Assembly: GCA_964252015.1 (NCBI GenBank)
Contig: CAXULW010000007.1
Span: forward strand, 62,001-126,000
DNA from: CAXSBR01 sp964252015
GTDB lineage: Bacteria; Actinomycetota; Actinomycetes; Mycobacteriales; Jatrophihabitantaceae
Direction: 5' to 3'
DNA: 64,000 nucleotides
In this document: positions 42,269 through 49,839 of the stretch, in pieces
Position numbering within the stretch: the first letter of the stretch is position 1
How the letters are laid out: each line of letters starts with the position of its first letter
Translations under genes and position numbers: made by a program
Notes under the pieces: generated by a model
What the model was told of the DNA's origin: nothing
The model's input: only the letters and a program-made list of their open reading frames with translations
Database searches by the model: none

Positions 42269-43258
42269 ATGACCGACAGCGGCAACGCAGATCAGGGCTT
42301 CGCCCAGCAACCGCCATACGGCCAGCAACCGCCATACGGCCAGCAACCGCCGTACGACGGGGGACAGCCCGGCCAGCAACCGCCGTACGACGGGGGACCG
42401 TCCGGCCAGCAACAGCCGTACGACCCGGGGCAATACGGCCAGCCATCGCCGTACCTCCAGACGCCGTACGGCCAGACGCCGTACGACCAGACGCAGTACG
42501 GCCAGCCGCAGTACGGACAGCAACCGGGCTACGGCCAGCCGCAGTACGGGCAGCAACCCGGCTACGGCCAGCCGCAGCCCTACGGCCAGCCGCCGTACGG
42601 GCAGCAACCGGGCTACGCCGCACCGCCGTACGGCCAGCAGCCACCCGGCTTCCAGCAACCGGGCGCGTTCCAGCCGTACGCGCCGGGGTACGACGCCGGT
42701 CCCCCGGTGGGTAAGTCGTGGATCCAGCGGTTCTGGCCCTGGATCGCCGGCGTGGCCGCGGTGCTGGTGGTCCTGGGTGTCATCGGCGCGGTGTCAGGCT
42801 CGAACAAGAACCCGGGCTCCAACCACACGCTGGTCGCACCGGCCAGTTCTGGTAACTACACCAAGCAGACGGGCGCGTTGGCCGACCGGGTCGCCAACTC
42901 GGCCAACACGTCGTTGCAGGGCAAGTTCGACCAGAAAGATCTGCGGGTGGGGGTGTATGCAGCCACCGGATCGTCGGAGCCGGAGTTCGTCTTTCTCGGG
43001 GTGCAATCCGGTCAGCTGTCCGACAAGTCTCCGAGCGAGACCATCGACTCGTTCATGACCGGTGCCAAGGTGTCGAATCCGAGCTCGGCCGACCCTGGTC
43101 CGTTGGGCGGGAAGATGGAATGCGGAGCATCCACGGACGGCGAAGTGACCTGTGCGTGGGCCGACCACAACACCCTGGGCGCGTTCGTATTCGTCACCCT
43201 CAAAGGCTCCGAGGCCGAGGTCGTAGCCCGAACCTTCCGTAGCGACGCCGAAAAGTAG
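42269..43258 (+). CDS. Membrane protein with Tyr-Gly-Gln-Pro repeat N-terminus
   Basis: 329 residues. The first ~145 are low complexity: repeated PYGQQP, QYGQP and PPYDGG units with no charge pattern, cytoplasmic by topology. One membrane helix ('WIAGVAAVLVVLGVIGAV') follows 'KSWIQRFWP'. The outer C-terminal domain of ~150 residues ('EPEFVFLGVQSG', 'CGASTDGEVTCAWADHN') has two Cys that could pair and is not recognised. DNA of the repeat part (about 42300-42660) has many near-identical 12-15 bp units. Proline/glutamine-rich membrane proteins like this are common in actinobacteria. Confidence 0.72.
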   Translation: MTDSGNADQGFAQQPPYGQQPPYGQQPPYDGGQPGQQPPYDGGPSGQQQPYDPGQYGQPSPYLQTPYGQTPYDQTQYGQPQYGQQPGYGQPQYGQQPGYGQPQPYGQPPYGQQPGYAAPPYGQQPPGFQQPGAFQPYAPGYDAGPPVGKSWIQRFWPWIAGVAAVLVVLGVIGAVSGSNKNPGSNHTLVAPASSGNYTKQTGALADRVANSANTSLQGKFDQKDLRVGVYAATGSSEPEFVFLGVQSGQLSDKSPSETIDSFMTGAKVSNPSSADPGPLGGKMECGASTDGEVTCAWADHNTLGAFVFVTLKGSEAEVVARTFRSDAEK

Positions 43259-43300
43259 GGGTACCACCCCGCAGGTTCACACGCGGTGTCAACTTCGGTG

Positions 43301-44560
43301 TCATCCGATCGCGATGGGAACCAGAGCCAGTAGGCCCGGCACGACTACGGCGAGCGACGCGGCCGTTCCGAGCAATCGGCGGAACAGTCGGTCCTGGTCC
43401 TTCTCGGCGCTGTTGCCGATGATCAACGTTCCGGCGACGTGGATCGGGTTCATCACCATCAACGTGGCGGGAACGCACACCGCTGCAACGATCCAGAACG
43501 TCTGGCCGGAATTGCCGAACGCGGCGAACACCAGCGGGGTGATCAGGCCGAGGACGCCGAGCGTCGAACTCTCGATGTTGCACAACAGCGCGGTCATGTA
43601 GGCCACGACGAGAATGAGCAAGGCACCCGTGCCGAGGTGGTTCAGGGCCTTCTGAATCGAGGCGATGGTGCCGATCTGCTGCAACAACCCCAGGTAGGTC
43701 AGCAGGCCGCACAGCAGCAGGATGCTGTTCCACGGGATGCGTGCGAGCAGGGCCTTCTCACTGGGCCGGAAGAGGATCTGCAGTATGACGACCATGGCCA
43801 TAGCGGTGACGCCGACATCGGTCTTCGGAAAGACCACCAGGCAGACGAACGCGACCAGGGCCAGCCCCGCACACCACATGTAGACGACGTTCTCTCCTGT
43901 CTCGGTCGCTTCGATGGCCGCCGCGGCAGGCGCCGGCGTGACGCTGTACCCGCCGCCACGGCGGCGCTGGAGGAGATCGAGCTGCTGCAGCCCGACGACA
44001 ACGACGATGGCGACGACCACCCCCACGGCCCACAGGCCCCAGCCGGAATAGTCGACGTGGAACTTGTTGGCGGACGTGCGGATGACGGCGCCGGTCGGGT
44101 TCAGCGGCGACAGCCCGGATGCGTTGGCGCCGATCACGACCGCGAGCTCGCACACGTAGAACGTGCTGCGGTAGTTCACGCTGACGGCGGCGATCATCGG
44201 TACGAGAAAAGCGATCGGCGCCGTGGAGAACGCTCCAGCCGTGGACATGGCGCTGGCGATCGCGAACCCGGCCCAGGGCAGCAGCCAGTGCCGGTCGCCA
44301 ATGCCCGCGTAGATCGCCTTCACCACCACGGCCAGCGCGCCACTGCGTTCGAGGTGCGCGAAGAGCAGCGTCACGCCGGCAATGAGCACGAAGAGGTTGC
44401 CGGGGAACGATTCGTACAGCGTGGCCGCGCTGACGTGCGACAGGGCGAGGATCGGGAGCGCGGCCGCCAGCGCCAGCATGCCGATGTTCAGACGCTGCCA
44501 GATTGCGATCACCAGCAAGCTGGCGAGGAACACGAGGGACAGGGCTTGGGTGAACGTCAT
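43301..44560 (-). CDS. SLC13/MatC-like anion or dicarboxylate transporter
   Basis: 419 residues with about ten hydrophobic helices. The N-terminal region ('NIGMLALAAALPILALSHVS') and 'TLLFAHLERSGAL' resemble the MatC_N/SLC13 permease group, and 'GLSPLNPTGAVIRTSANK' matches the conserved inner-loop of that transporter type. Predicted substrate: dicarboxylates or other organic anions, driven by ions. ATG 44560 follows AGGAG at 8 bases. It diverges from guanine deaminase, so a purine-derived acid is a possible substrate; that is inference only. Confidence 0.75.
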   Translation of the reverse strand: MTFTQALSLVFLASLLVIAIWQRLNIGMLALAAALPILALSHVSAATLYESFPGNLFVLIAGVTLLFAHLERSGALAVVVKAIYAGIGDRHWLLPWAGFAIASAMSTAGAFSTAPIAFLVPMIAAVSVNYRSTFYVCELAVVIGANASGLSPLNPTGAVIRTSANKFHVDYSGWGLWAVGVVVAIVVVVGLQQLDLLQRRRGGGYSVTPAPAAAAIEATETGENVVYMWCAGLALVAFVCLVVFPKTDVGVTAMAMVVILQILFRPSEKALLARIPWNSILLLCGLLTYLGLLQQIGTIASIQKALNHLGTGALLILVVAYMTALLCNIESSTLGVLGLITPLVFAAFGNSGQTFWIVAAVCVPATLMVMNPIHVAGTLIIGNSAEKDQDRLFRRLLGTAASLAVVVPGLLALVPIAIG

Positions 44561-44624
44561 GCTCAGCACTCCTGACGGATGAGGTGTCCGTGCCCGCACG
44601 CGGCAGGTCAGCGGTGCGACGCAG

Positions 44625-44686
44625 GTTACAACCCCGCGGTGCTGAGCCTGCCCGGGGCAGGCGTTCAAGGCCCGACGGGCTGTAAC
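44625..44686. promoter_or_regulatory. Long inverted repeat between transporter and guanine deaminase
   Basis: GTTACAACCC (44625-44634) and GGGCTGTAAC (44677-44686) match in 9 of 10 positions across a 42-base spacer. Inside lies GCCTGCCC-G-GGGCAGGC (44646-44662), a perfect second dyad. It sits between the starts of two divergent genes and may be an operator pair or a structured leader. Confidence 0.45.
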
Positions 44687-44719
44687 GCGCCCGACCTGAC
44701 TCGCTGCCACAGTTATCGC

Positions 44720-46039
44720 ATGCTCTACCGCGCCGCAGTCGTCGATACCCCGACCGATCCGTTCGCGGGCGATCCGGCCAACGCGCTGCGGGCCGACGAC
44801 GACGGCGCCCTCGTCGTCCGCGACGGTGTGATCGTCGCTCGCGGGTCGTACGCGACGGTCAGCGCCGACTACCCGCACGAGCCGGTCGAGGACCTGTGCG
44901 GCGGCATCCTGGTGCCCGGTTTCGTCGACACCCACGTGCACTACCCGCAGATCCGGGCCATCGGCGGCCTAGGCATGCCCTTGCTCGACTGGCTGGAACG
45001 CTGCGCGCTGCCCGAGGAGGCGCGGCTGGTCGAACCGTCCTACGCCCAAGCCGTGGCCGACGATTTTCTGTCCGGTCTGCTGCACAGCGGGACGACATCG
45101 GCGCTGGTGTTCGGTGCGCACTTCGCGCCGGCGATGGAGATGCTGTTCGCCGGGGCCGAAGTGACGGGGCTGAACCTCACCGCCGGTCTGGTGGTCAGCG
45201 ACCGGATCCTGCGGGCCGACCTGCTCACCACACCCGAACGCGGGCTCGCCGAAAGCCGCGCTCTGATCGAGCGCTGGCACGGCCGCGGCCGGTTGCAGTA
45301 CGCGGTCACGCCGCGGTTTGCGCTGTCCACCACCGACCAGATGCTGGCCGGGTGCGGGGAGCTCATGGGTGAAGGGGGCGGCGAGAACCCGGTGCGGTTC
45401 ACCTCGCACATCAACGAGAACCTGGCCGAGGTCGCCACCGTTGCCGGGTTGTTCCCCGGCACGCGCGACTACCTCGACACCTACGACCGGCATGGATTGG
45501 TGACCGAGCGCAGCGTTTTCGCCCACAACGTGCACGCCACCGACGACGAACTCGCACGGATGGGTGCGGCCGGCGCGTGGGTGTCGCATTGTCCGACCAG
45601 CAACGCCTCACTCGGCAGCGGGCTGTTCCCGTTACGCCGTCACCTCGAGCACGGCGTCGGGGTCGCCCTGGGTTCCGACGTCGGCGCCGGGACCGGCCTG
45701 TACCTGCCGAAGGAGTCGCTGCAGGCCTACTTCATGCAGCAACTGCTGGGAGCCGACGGCGTGCCGTTGACCCCGGTGCACCTGCTCTACCTGGCCACCC
45801 GGGCCGGCGCCCTGGCGCTGGGCATCAGTGATCGGGTAGGCGACTTCGCGGTCGGCAAGGAATTCGACGCGGTCCTGTGGCGAGCCCCGTCCGGCAGCGA
45901 CCTCGCCGTGAACCTGGCCAACGCGAGCGATACGACGGACGCGCTGGCCCGGGTCTTCGCCCTGGCCACCCCAACGGACGTCGCCCAGGTCTGGCTGCGC
46001 GGTGACCCGGTGGCAACGCCTTCCGACGCGGGGCGCTAA
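44720..46039 (+). CDS. guaD: Guanine deaminase
   Basis: 439 residues, converting guanine to xanthine in the cytoplasm. 'VPGFVDTHVHYPQ' (metal-binding His pair), 'FTSHINENL', 'VFAHNVHATDDEL', 'SHCPTSNASLGSGLFPL' and 'LGSDVGAGTG' occur in the family order; HYPQ after the first His pair is diagnostic of GuaD. ATG 44720 begins at the domain. The gene is divergent from an SLC13-type transporter, with a possible shared operator between. Confidence 0.92.
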   Translation: MLYRAAVVDTPTDPFAGDPANALRADDDGALVVRDGVIVARGSYATVSADYPHEPVEDLCGGILVPGFVDTHVHYPQIRAIGGLGMPLLDWLERCALPEEARLVEPSYAQAVADDFLSGLLHSGTTSALVFGAHFAPAMEMLFAGAEVTGLNLTAGLVVSDRILRADLLTTPERGLAESRALIERWHGRGRLQYAVTPRFALSTTDQMLAGCGELMGEGGGENPVRFTSHINENLAEVATVAGLFPGTRDYLDTYDRHGLVTERSVFAHNVHATDDELARMGAAGAWVSHCPTSNASLGSGLFPLRRHLEHGVGVALGSDVGAGTGLYLPKESLQAYFMQQLLGADGVPLTPVHLLYLATRAGALALGISDRVGDFAVGKEFDAVLWRAPSGSDLAVNLANASDTTDALARVFALATPTDVAQVWLRGDPVATPSDAGR

Positions 46040-46074
46040 CCGGCTACGAGGTGCGTTCGGTCGTCGCCCGCCGC

Positions 46075-46080
46075 TAGCCT
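46075..46080 (+). promoter_or_regulatory. Putative -10 box for a leaderless start
   Basis: TAGCCT ends 6 bases before GTG 46087; no ribosome binding site is present. Confidence 0.4.
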
Positions 46081-46086
46081 GCCGAT

Positions 46087-46833
46087 GTGCCGTTCACGCT
46101 GAGCCATCCGGCGGCCGCGCTCGTCCTCAGCAAGAGCGGCCTCCCGGTGGCGGCGACCGTGGCCGGGACGATGGCCCCCGATGTGCCGATGTTCGTCCCC
46201 GGGCCGGTCGGATACTCGTTGACGCACAGCTGGAGCGGCGTAGCGACGGTCGATGTATTGATCGGCGCGTTCGGCGTTGTGCTGTGGTCGTTCCTGCTGC
46301 GCGACGCGATGGCCGATCTGGCCCCGGCGTTCGTACGTGAGCGGGTGCCACCGACGGCGCAGTATGCACTGCGGCAGTGGGCACTGACCCCGGTCGCGGT
46401 GCTGGTCGGCGCGGCGACCCACGTGGGTTGGGACGCGTTCACTCATGACGGTCGATGGGGGGTCCGGCGCGTGGCCTGGTTGCGGTCCGAGCACTGGGGC
46501 CACGCCGGCTACCACTGGGCGCAGGCCGTATCAACGGTGGGCGGCCTGCTCGTCGTTCTCCTGTGGGCTTTCATCTCGGTCACGCGCCGGCCGCGCCGCC
46601 CCCGGCCGAGTCGGATCGGGGTGCGTGCACGCGCGGTGTGGCCAGCGCCGGTCGTGGCGGCCGGCGCGGGTGGCCTCGTCGCCGGGCTGATCCACCTCGG
46701 TTCGGGCGTGCATGCGGCAGCGATGGCGGCGGCTGTTGCCGGTACGACCGTATTGGTCGCCGTGGCCTTGGCCCTGTCGGTGGGATGGCAGGTCCTCGAC
46801 CATCAAGCCCGCACCGATGCCGCAACGCACTAG
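46087..46833 (+). CDS. DUF4184 membrane protein
   Basis: 248 residues. 'PFTLSHPAAAL' at the very start and 'GTMAPDVPMFV' define DUF4184, a membrane family with conserved His and Asp residues; 'ATHVGWDAFTHDGRWG' carries further conserved His/Asp. About six helices are predicted. The His/Asp pattern (HP, APD, THxxWDxFTH) resembles metal-dependent hydrolases such as YdjM-type proteins, but no activity is established. Confidence 0.85.
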   Translation: MPFTLSHPAAALVLSKSGLPVAATVAGTMAPDVPMFVPGPVGYSLTHSWSGVATVDVLIGAFGVVLWSFLLRDAMADLAPAFVRERVPPTAQYALRQWALTPVAVLVGAATHVGWDAFTHDGRWGVRRVAWLRSEHWGHAGYHWAQAVSTVGGLLVVLLWAFISVTRRPRRPRPSRIGVRARAVWPAPVVAAGAGGLVAGLIHLGSGVHAAAMAAAVAGTTVLVAVALALSVGWQVLDHQARTDAATH

Positions 46834-46921
46834 CTCGGGGCGGTACCTGGGCCGCCAGAGCAGGTTGTCGGGCAGCTGCAGCACGATCTGGCCGCCGGCC
46901 TGAACCGCTGGCGTGATCGCC

Positions 46922-46927
46922 TACCGT
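46922..46927 (+). promoter_or_regulatory. Putative -10 box for a leaderless start
   Basis: TACCGT ends 6 bases before ATG 46934. GAGG in the gap could also act as a weak ribosome binding site. Confidence 0.35.
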
Positions 46928-46933
46928 GAGGGC

Positions 46934-47848
46934 ATGACTGTCGTGTGCGTGCCCGATCAGAACGCGATCGAGTTGCTCGGCCGCGTACCCGACAGCGTCA
47001 CGGTCGTGGCGTGGGACGGGACGGGCGATAAGCCCGACGGGCTCGAGCGCACCGAGTTCTGGGTGCCCCAGGTCGAGGATGCCAGCGATCTTCCGGCGAA
47101 ATTCGCGGCCCTGCCCAACCTGAAGGTCATGCAGCTGACCAGCGCCGGGGTCGAGGACGTGGTCGGCCACATCCCCGACGGCGTAACGCTGTGCAACGCC
47201 CGTGGCGTGCACGGCAGTGCGGTGGCCGAGCTGGTGCTGTTGCTGATCCTGGCCGCCCAGCGCCAGCTGCCGCACTTTCTCGACGCGCAGCGCCGGGCCA
47301 GCTGGGACCTGGTAGGAGGCGACGATCTGCGCGAAAAACGGGTGCTCATCATCGGCGCCGGCGAACTAGGTGATCAAATTGTCCGGCGGCTGCGCGGCTT
47401 CGACGCTGAACCGGTTCTCGTGGCGCACTCGGCCCGCGACGGCGTCCACGCCACCGACGAACTGCCGCACCTGCTCCCGGACGCCGACGTGGTCGTGCTC
47501 ACCGTGCCGTTGACCCCGCAGACCCGGGGCATGGTCGACGCCGAATTCCTGGCCCGGATGTCCGACGGGGCCCTGCTGGTGAACGTTGCTCGCGGCAAGG
47601 TCGTCGACACCGACGCGCTGCTGGCCGAACTGACGTCGGGACGGCTGCGGGCCGGGCTGGACGTCACCGACCCGGAGCCGTTGCCCGACGGCCACCCGCT
47701 GTGGCGCGCTCCCGGCACGATCATCACCCCGCACGCCGCCGGGCACGTCAAGGCGGCCGGCCCGCGCGCGTTCGCCCTGGTCAACGACCAGCTGCGGCGC
47801 TACCTCGCCGGCGAGCCGCTGATCAACATCGTCGACGGAGCCTACTGA
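46934..47848 (+). CDS. D-isomer-specific 2-hydroxyacid dehydrogenase
   Basis: 304 residues. 'VLIIGAGELGDQIVRRL' is the NAD(P)-binding turn; the catalytic residues are in place: Arg in 'LVNVARGKVVD', Glu in 'VTDPEPLPDGHPLW', His in 'ITPHAAGH'. It reduces 2-ketoacids or oxidises 2-hydroxyacids. 'NARGVHGSAVAELVLLLILA' is the usual inter-domain stretch. The turn has Glu in place of one Gly of the common GxGxxG (GAGELG is standard). Nothing around it names the substrate; phosphoglycerate and glyoxylate-type reductases are close relatives. Confidence 0.88.
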   Translation: MTVVCVPDQNAIELLGRVPDSVTVVAWDGTGDKPDGLERTEFWVPQVEDASDLPAKFAALPNLKVMQLTSAGVEDVVGHIPDGVTLCNARGVHGSAVAELVLLLILAAQRQLPHFLDAQRRASWDLVGGDDLREKRVLIIGAGELGDQIVRRLRGFDAEPVLVAHSARDGVHATDELPHLLPDADVVVLTVPLTPQTRGMVDAEFLARMSDGALLVNVARGKVVDTDALLAELTSGRLRAGLDVTDPEPLPDGHPLWRAPGTIITPHAAGHVKAAGPRAFALVNDQLRRYLAGEPLINIVDGAY

Positions 47849-47887
47849 GCGGCGTCGTTCGCGGCCTTCTCGGCGGCCTTGCGCGCG

Positions 47888-48694
47888 TTAGAGGTACCAG
47901 GATGCGGCGCTGCCGGTGTTGTGCGGCGGGAACGCGGCTGGGCTGAGTCCGGCTTCGGCGCGCCAACCCGGTCCCCAGTTCTGCTCGAGGCCGGTCAGGA
48001 TCTCGGCGCGATGGGCTTCCGACGTCTCGTCGACCAGGCCGTCCATGGTGCCGCGACGCAGGTGGCTCACGTAGGCCGCGTCGGTGACCAGGCAGCGAAA
48101 GCCTTGCTGCCGCGCGCGCAACGCGTAGTCGATGTCGGCGCCGTATCCCTGTGACGGAAAGGCCCTCTCGTCCAACCGACCGAGAACCGCGGCGACCGGT
48201 GTCGAGAATGCGATCGCGGTGCCGTCGCAGAACGGCACCGAACGGTAGGCCTCAATGATGTCGTAGTCGTCCGCGCGCGGCGGGATCGCGTGGGCACGCT
48301 GGTGGAGCCAGAAATCGTCGTAACACGCGGCGGCCACAGCAGCGCCTGGGCAGTCGTGGAAGCTGCGCGCCATCCAGTAGGCGAAGTCGGGCGACAGCCG
48401 GGTGTCGTTGTTCACCACGACGCAGACGTCGTCACCGTTCTCCGCGGCGGAGTCCAACGCGGCATTGGCCGAACCGATCCAGCGCAGGTTGCGGCCGGGG
48501 CGATGGATCGACAGACGCCGGTCCGCGCGCGTCGGCTCGTAGTCACCGCGGTTGTCGATCACCACGATCCGGCTGTTCGGCAGGACATCGGTGGGGGAGT
48601 CGAGCAGGTCGGCGAGCACCGTGTCCGTCAGGTGCGCAGCGCCGTAGGCGGGTACCGCGATCACGACACGGTCGCGCAGCGGCATGGGTCGCAT
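47888..48694 (-). CDS. GT2-like glycosyltransferase (rhamnosyltransferase-type)
   Basis: 268 residues of GT-A fold: 'VVIAVPAYGAAHL', 'RIVVIDNRGDYEPT', 'RWIGSANAALDSA', and 'VVVNNDTRLSPDF', where NDT takes the position of the DxD motif. 'AFPSQGYGADIDYALRARQQG' matches the acceptor side of such enzymes. ATG 48694 or ATG 48685 starts it, with AAGGAG 12 bases before the first. It diverges from the GT4 gene at 48813, so both may act on one surface glycan. No transmembrane helix is seen. Confidence 0.82.
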   Translation of the reverse strand: MRPMPLRDRVVIAVPAYGAAHLTDTVLADLLDSPTDVLPNSRIVVIDNRGDYEPTRADRRLSIHRPGRNLRWIGSANAALDSAAENGDDVCVVVNNDTRLSPDFAYWMARSFHDCPGAAVAAACYDDFWLHQRAHAIPPRADDYDIIEAYRSVPFCDGTAIAFSTPVAAVLGRLDERAFPSQGYGADIDYALRARQQGFRCLVTDAAYVSHLRRGTMDGLVDETSEAHRAEILTGLEQNWGPGWRAEAGLSPAAFPPHNTGSAASWYL

Positions 48695-48800
48695 CGGCGC
48701 CAGGAACTCCTTGAGCCGGTCGGTACGGAGGGCAGCGATTCGACGTTACCGATCGCGCGCCGTCGCGCTTCGTCTCGAACGACGAACGCATAGCGGTTGG

Positions 48801-48806
48801 TACGTT
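48801..48806 (+). promoter_or_regulatory. Putative -10 box for a leaderless start
   Basis: TACGTT ends 6 bases before ATG 48813; no ribosome binding site is present. Confidence 0.4.
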
Positions 48807-48812
48807 GCGCGG

Positions 48813-49835
48813 ATGACCACCGCGTCCGCGGCGCCGAGGATTGTGTACGCCACGTTCGCGACGTTGCGCCGCAGCGGCGGGGTGCACGTGATGAAGGAGC
48901 ACGTCCGGCTGCTGCGCCAAGCTGGTCACGCGGCGACGCTGTGGTTGCCCGGCCCGTTGCCCGCCCCGCCGTGGTTCGACGACGACGTGCCCGTGCTGAC
49001 CGGGGCGACCCTGGCGCTCGAGGCTGATGACCTGCTGGTGCTGCCCGAGGCGCCCGTAGTGCCCCGTCACGATCCGGCGCCGGGGGCGCGCAAGGTCATC
49101 TTCAACCAGAACCACTTCTACACGTTCGCTGCAGGCGATCCGACCGGGTGGGACTATCCGGGCTGGACCCCGGCGCCGGAGGTCTGGACGGTGTCGGCCG
49201 AAGGACGCGACGTGCTCACCGCCGCACTGCCCGGTCTGCAGGTCGAACTGGTGCCCAACTTCGTCGACTCGGAGCTGTTTGCTCCGGGCGATCGAGCGCG
49301 ACCGAGTGTGGCCTGGTTCGCGCGTAAACGACCACGAGAGGCGAGGCTGCTGCACCGGCTGCTGGCCGCGGACCCGAGGCTGGCCGGCGTCGAACTGCAC
49401 GCGATCACCGACGAGTCCTGGACGGACGTGGGCGCCATTCTCGGCTCGGCCACCGTATTCGTGTCCCTGGGCCACACCGAGGGATTCGGCCTGCCGGTGG
49501 CCGAGGCCCTGGCCGCCGGCTGCCTCGTCGCCGGCTACGACGGCGGCGGCGGGCACGAACTGTTCGACGCGCCTGGGACCTGGCCGGTCGCGGAGCAGCG
49601 GCCATTGCTTCTCGTCGATCGCGTAGCCGACCTGATCGCGCGAGCGCCAGAGCTCAGCGGGCTCGGCCCGGCCAACCGCGCGTGGTTGCTGGACCGCTAC
49701 AACGAGGGCCACACCAGGACGGCGCTACTGTCAGCAGTCGAGATTGCGCGATCACGGCCCGGTACCGCTGCTACCGCCGTCCATCCCGCCGCCTGGATCG
49801 ACGTCCTGGACCCCTACTTCCACCTGACGGGCTGA
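48813..49835 (+). CDS. GT4-family glycosyltransferase
   Basis: 340 residues, GT-B fold. The N-terminal half has 'GGVHVMKEHVRLLRQAGH'; the C-terminal half has the GT4 donor motif 'HTEGFGLPVAEALAAGCLV' with the EX7E Glu pair and 'GYDGGGGHELF'. It transfers a sugar from a nucleotide donor. Its stop lies 4 bases from the convergent beta-galactosidase stop. Forms a pair with the divergent GT2 gene; acceptor unknown. Confidence 0.85.
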   Translation: MTTASAAPRIVYATFATLRRSGGVHVMKEHVRLLRQAGHAATLWLPGPLPAPPWFDDDVPVLTGATLALEADDLLVLPEAPVVPRHDPAPGARKVIFNQNHFYTFAAGDPTGWDYPGWTPAPEVWTVSAEGRDVLTAALPGLQVELVPNFVDSELFAPGDRARPSVAWFARKRPREARLLHRLLAADPRLAGVELHAITDESWTDVGAILGSATVFVSLGHTEGFGLPVAEALAAGCLVAGYDGGGGHELFDAPGTWPVAEQRPLLLVDRVADLIARAPELSGLGPANRAWLLDRYNEGHTRTALLSAVEIARSRPGTAATAVHPAAWIDVLDPYFHLTG

Positions 49836-49839
49836 GCCG

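Noticed and set aside
43257..43272. GGGGT-ACC-ACCCC hairpin after the repeat-rich membrane protein
   Set aside because: A five-base stem with a three-base loop is too weak to claim as a terminator.
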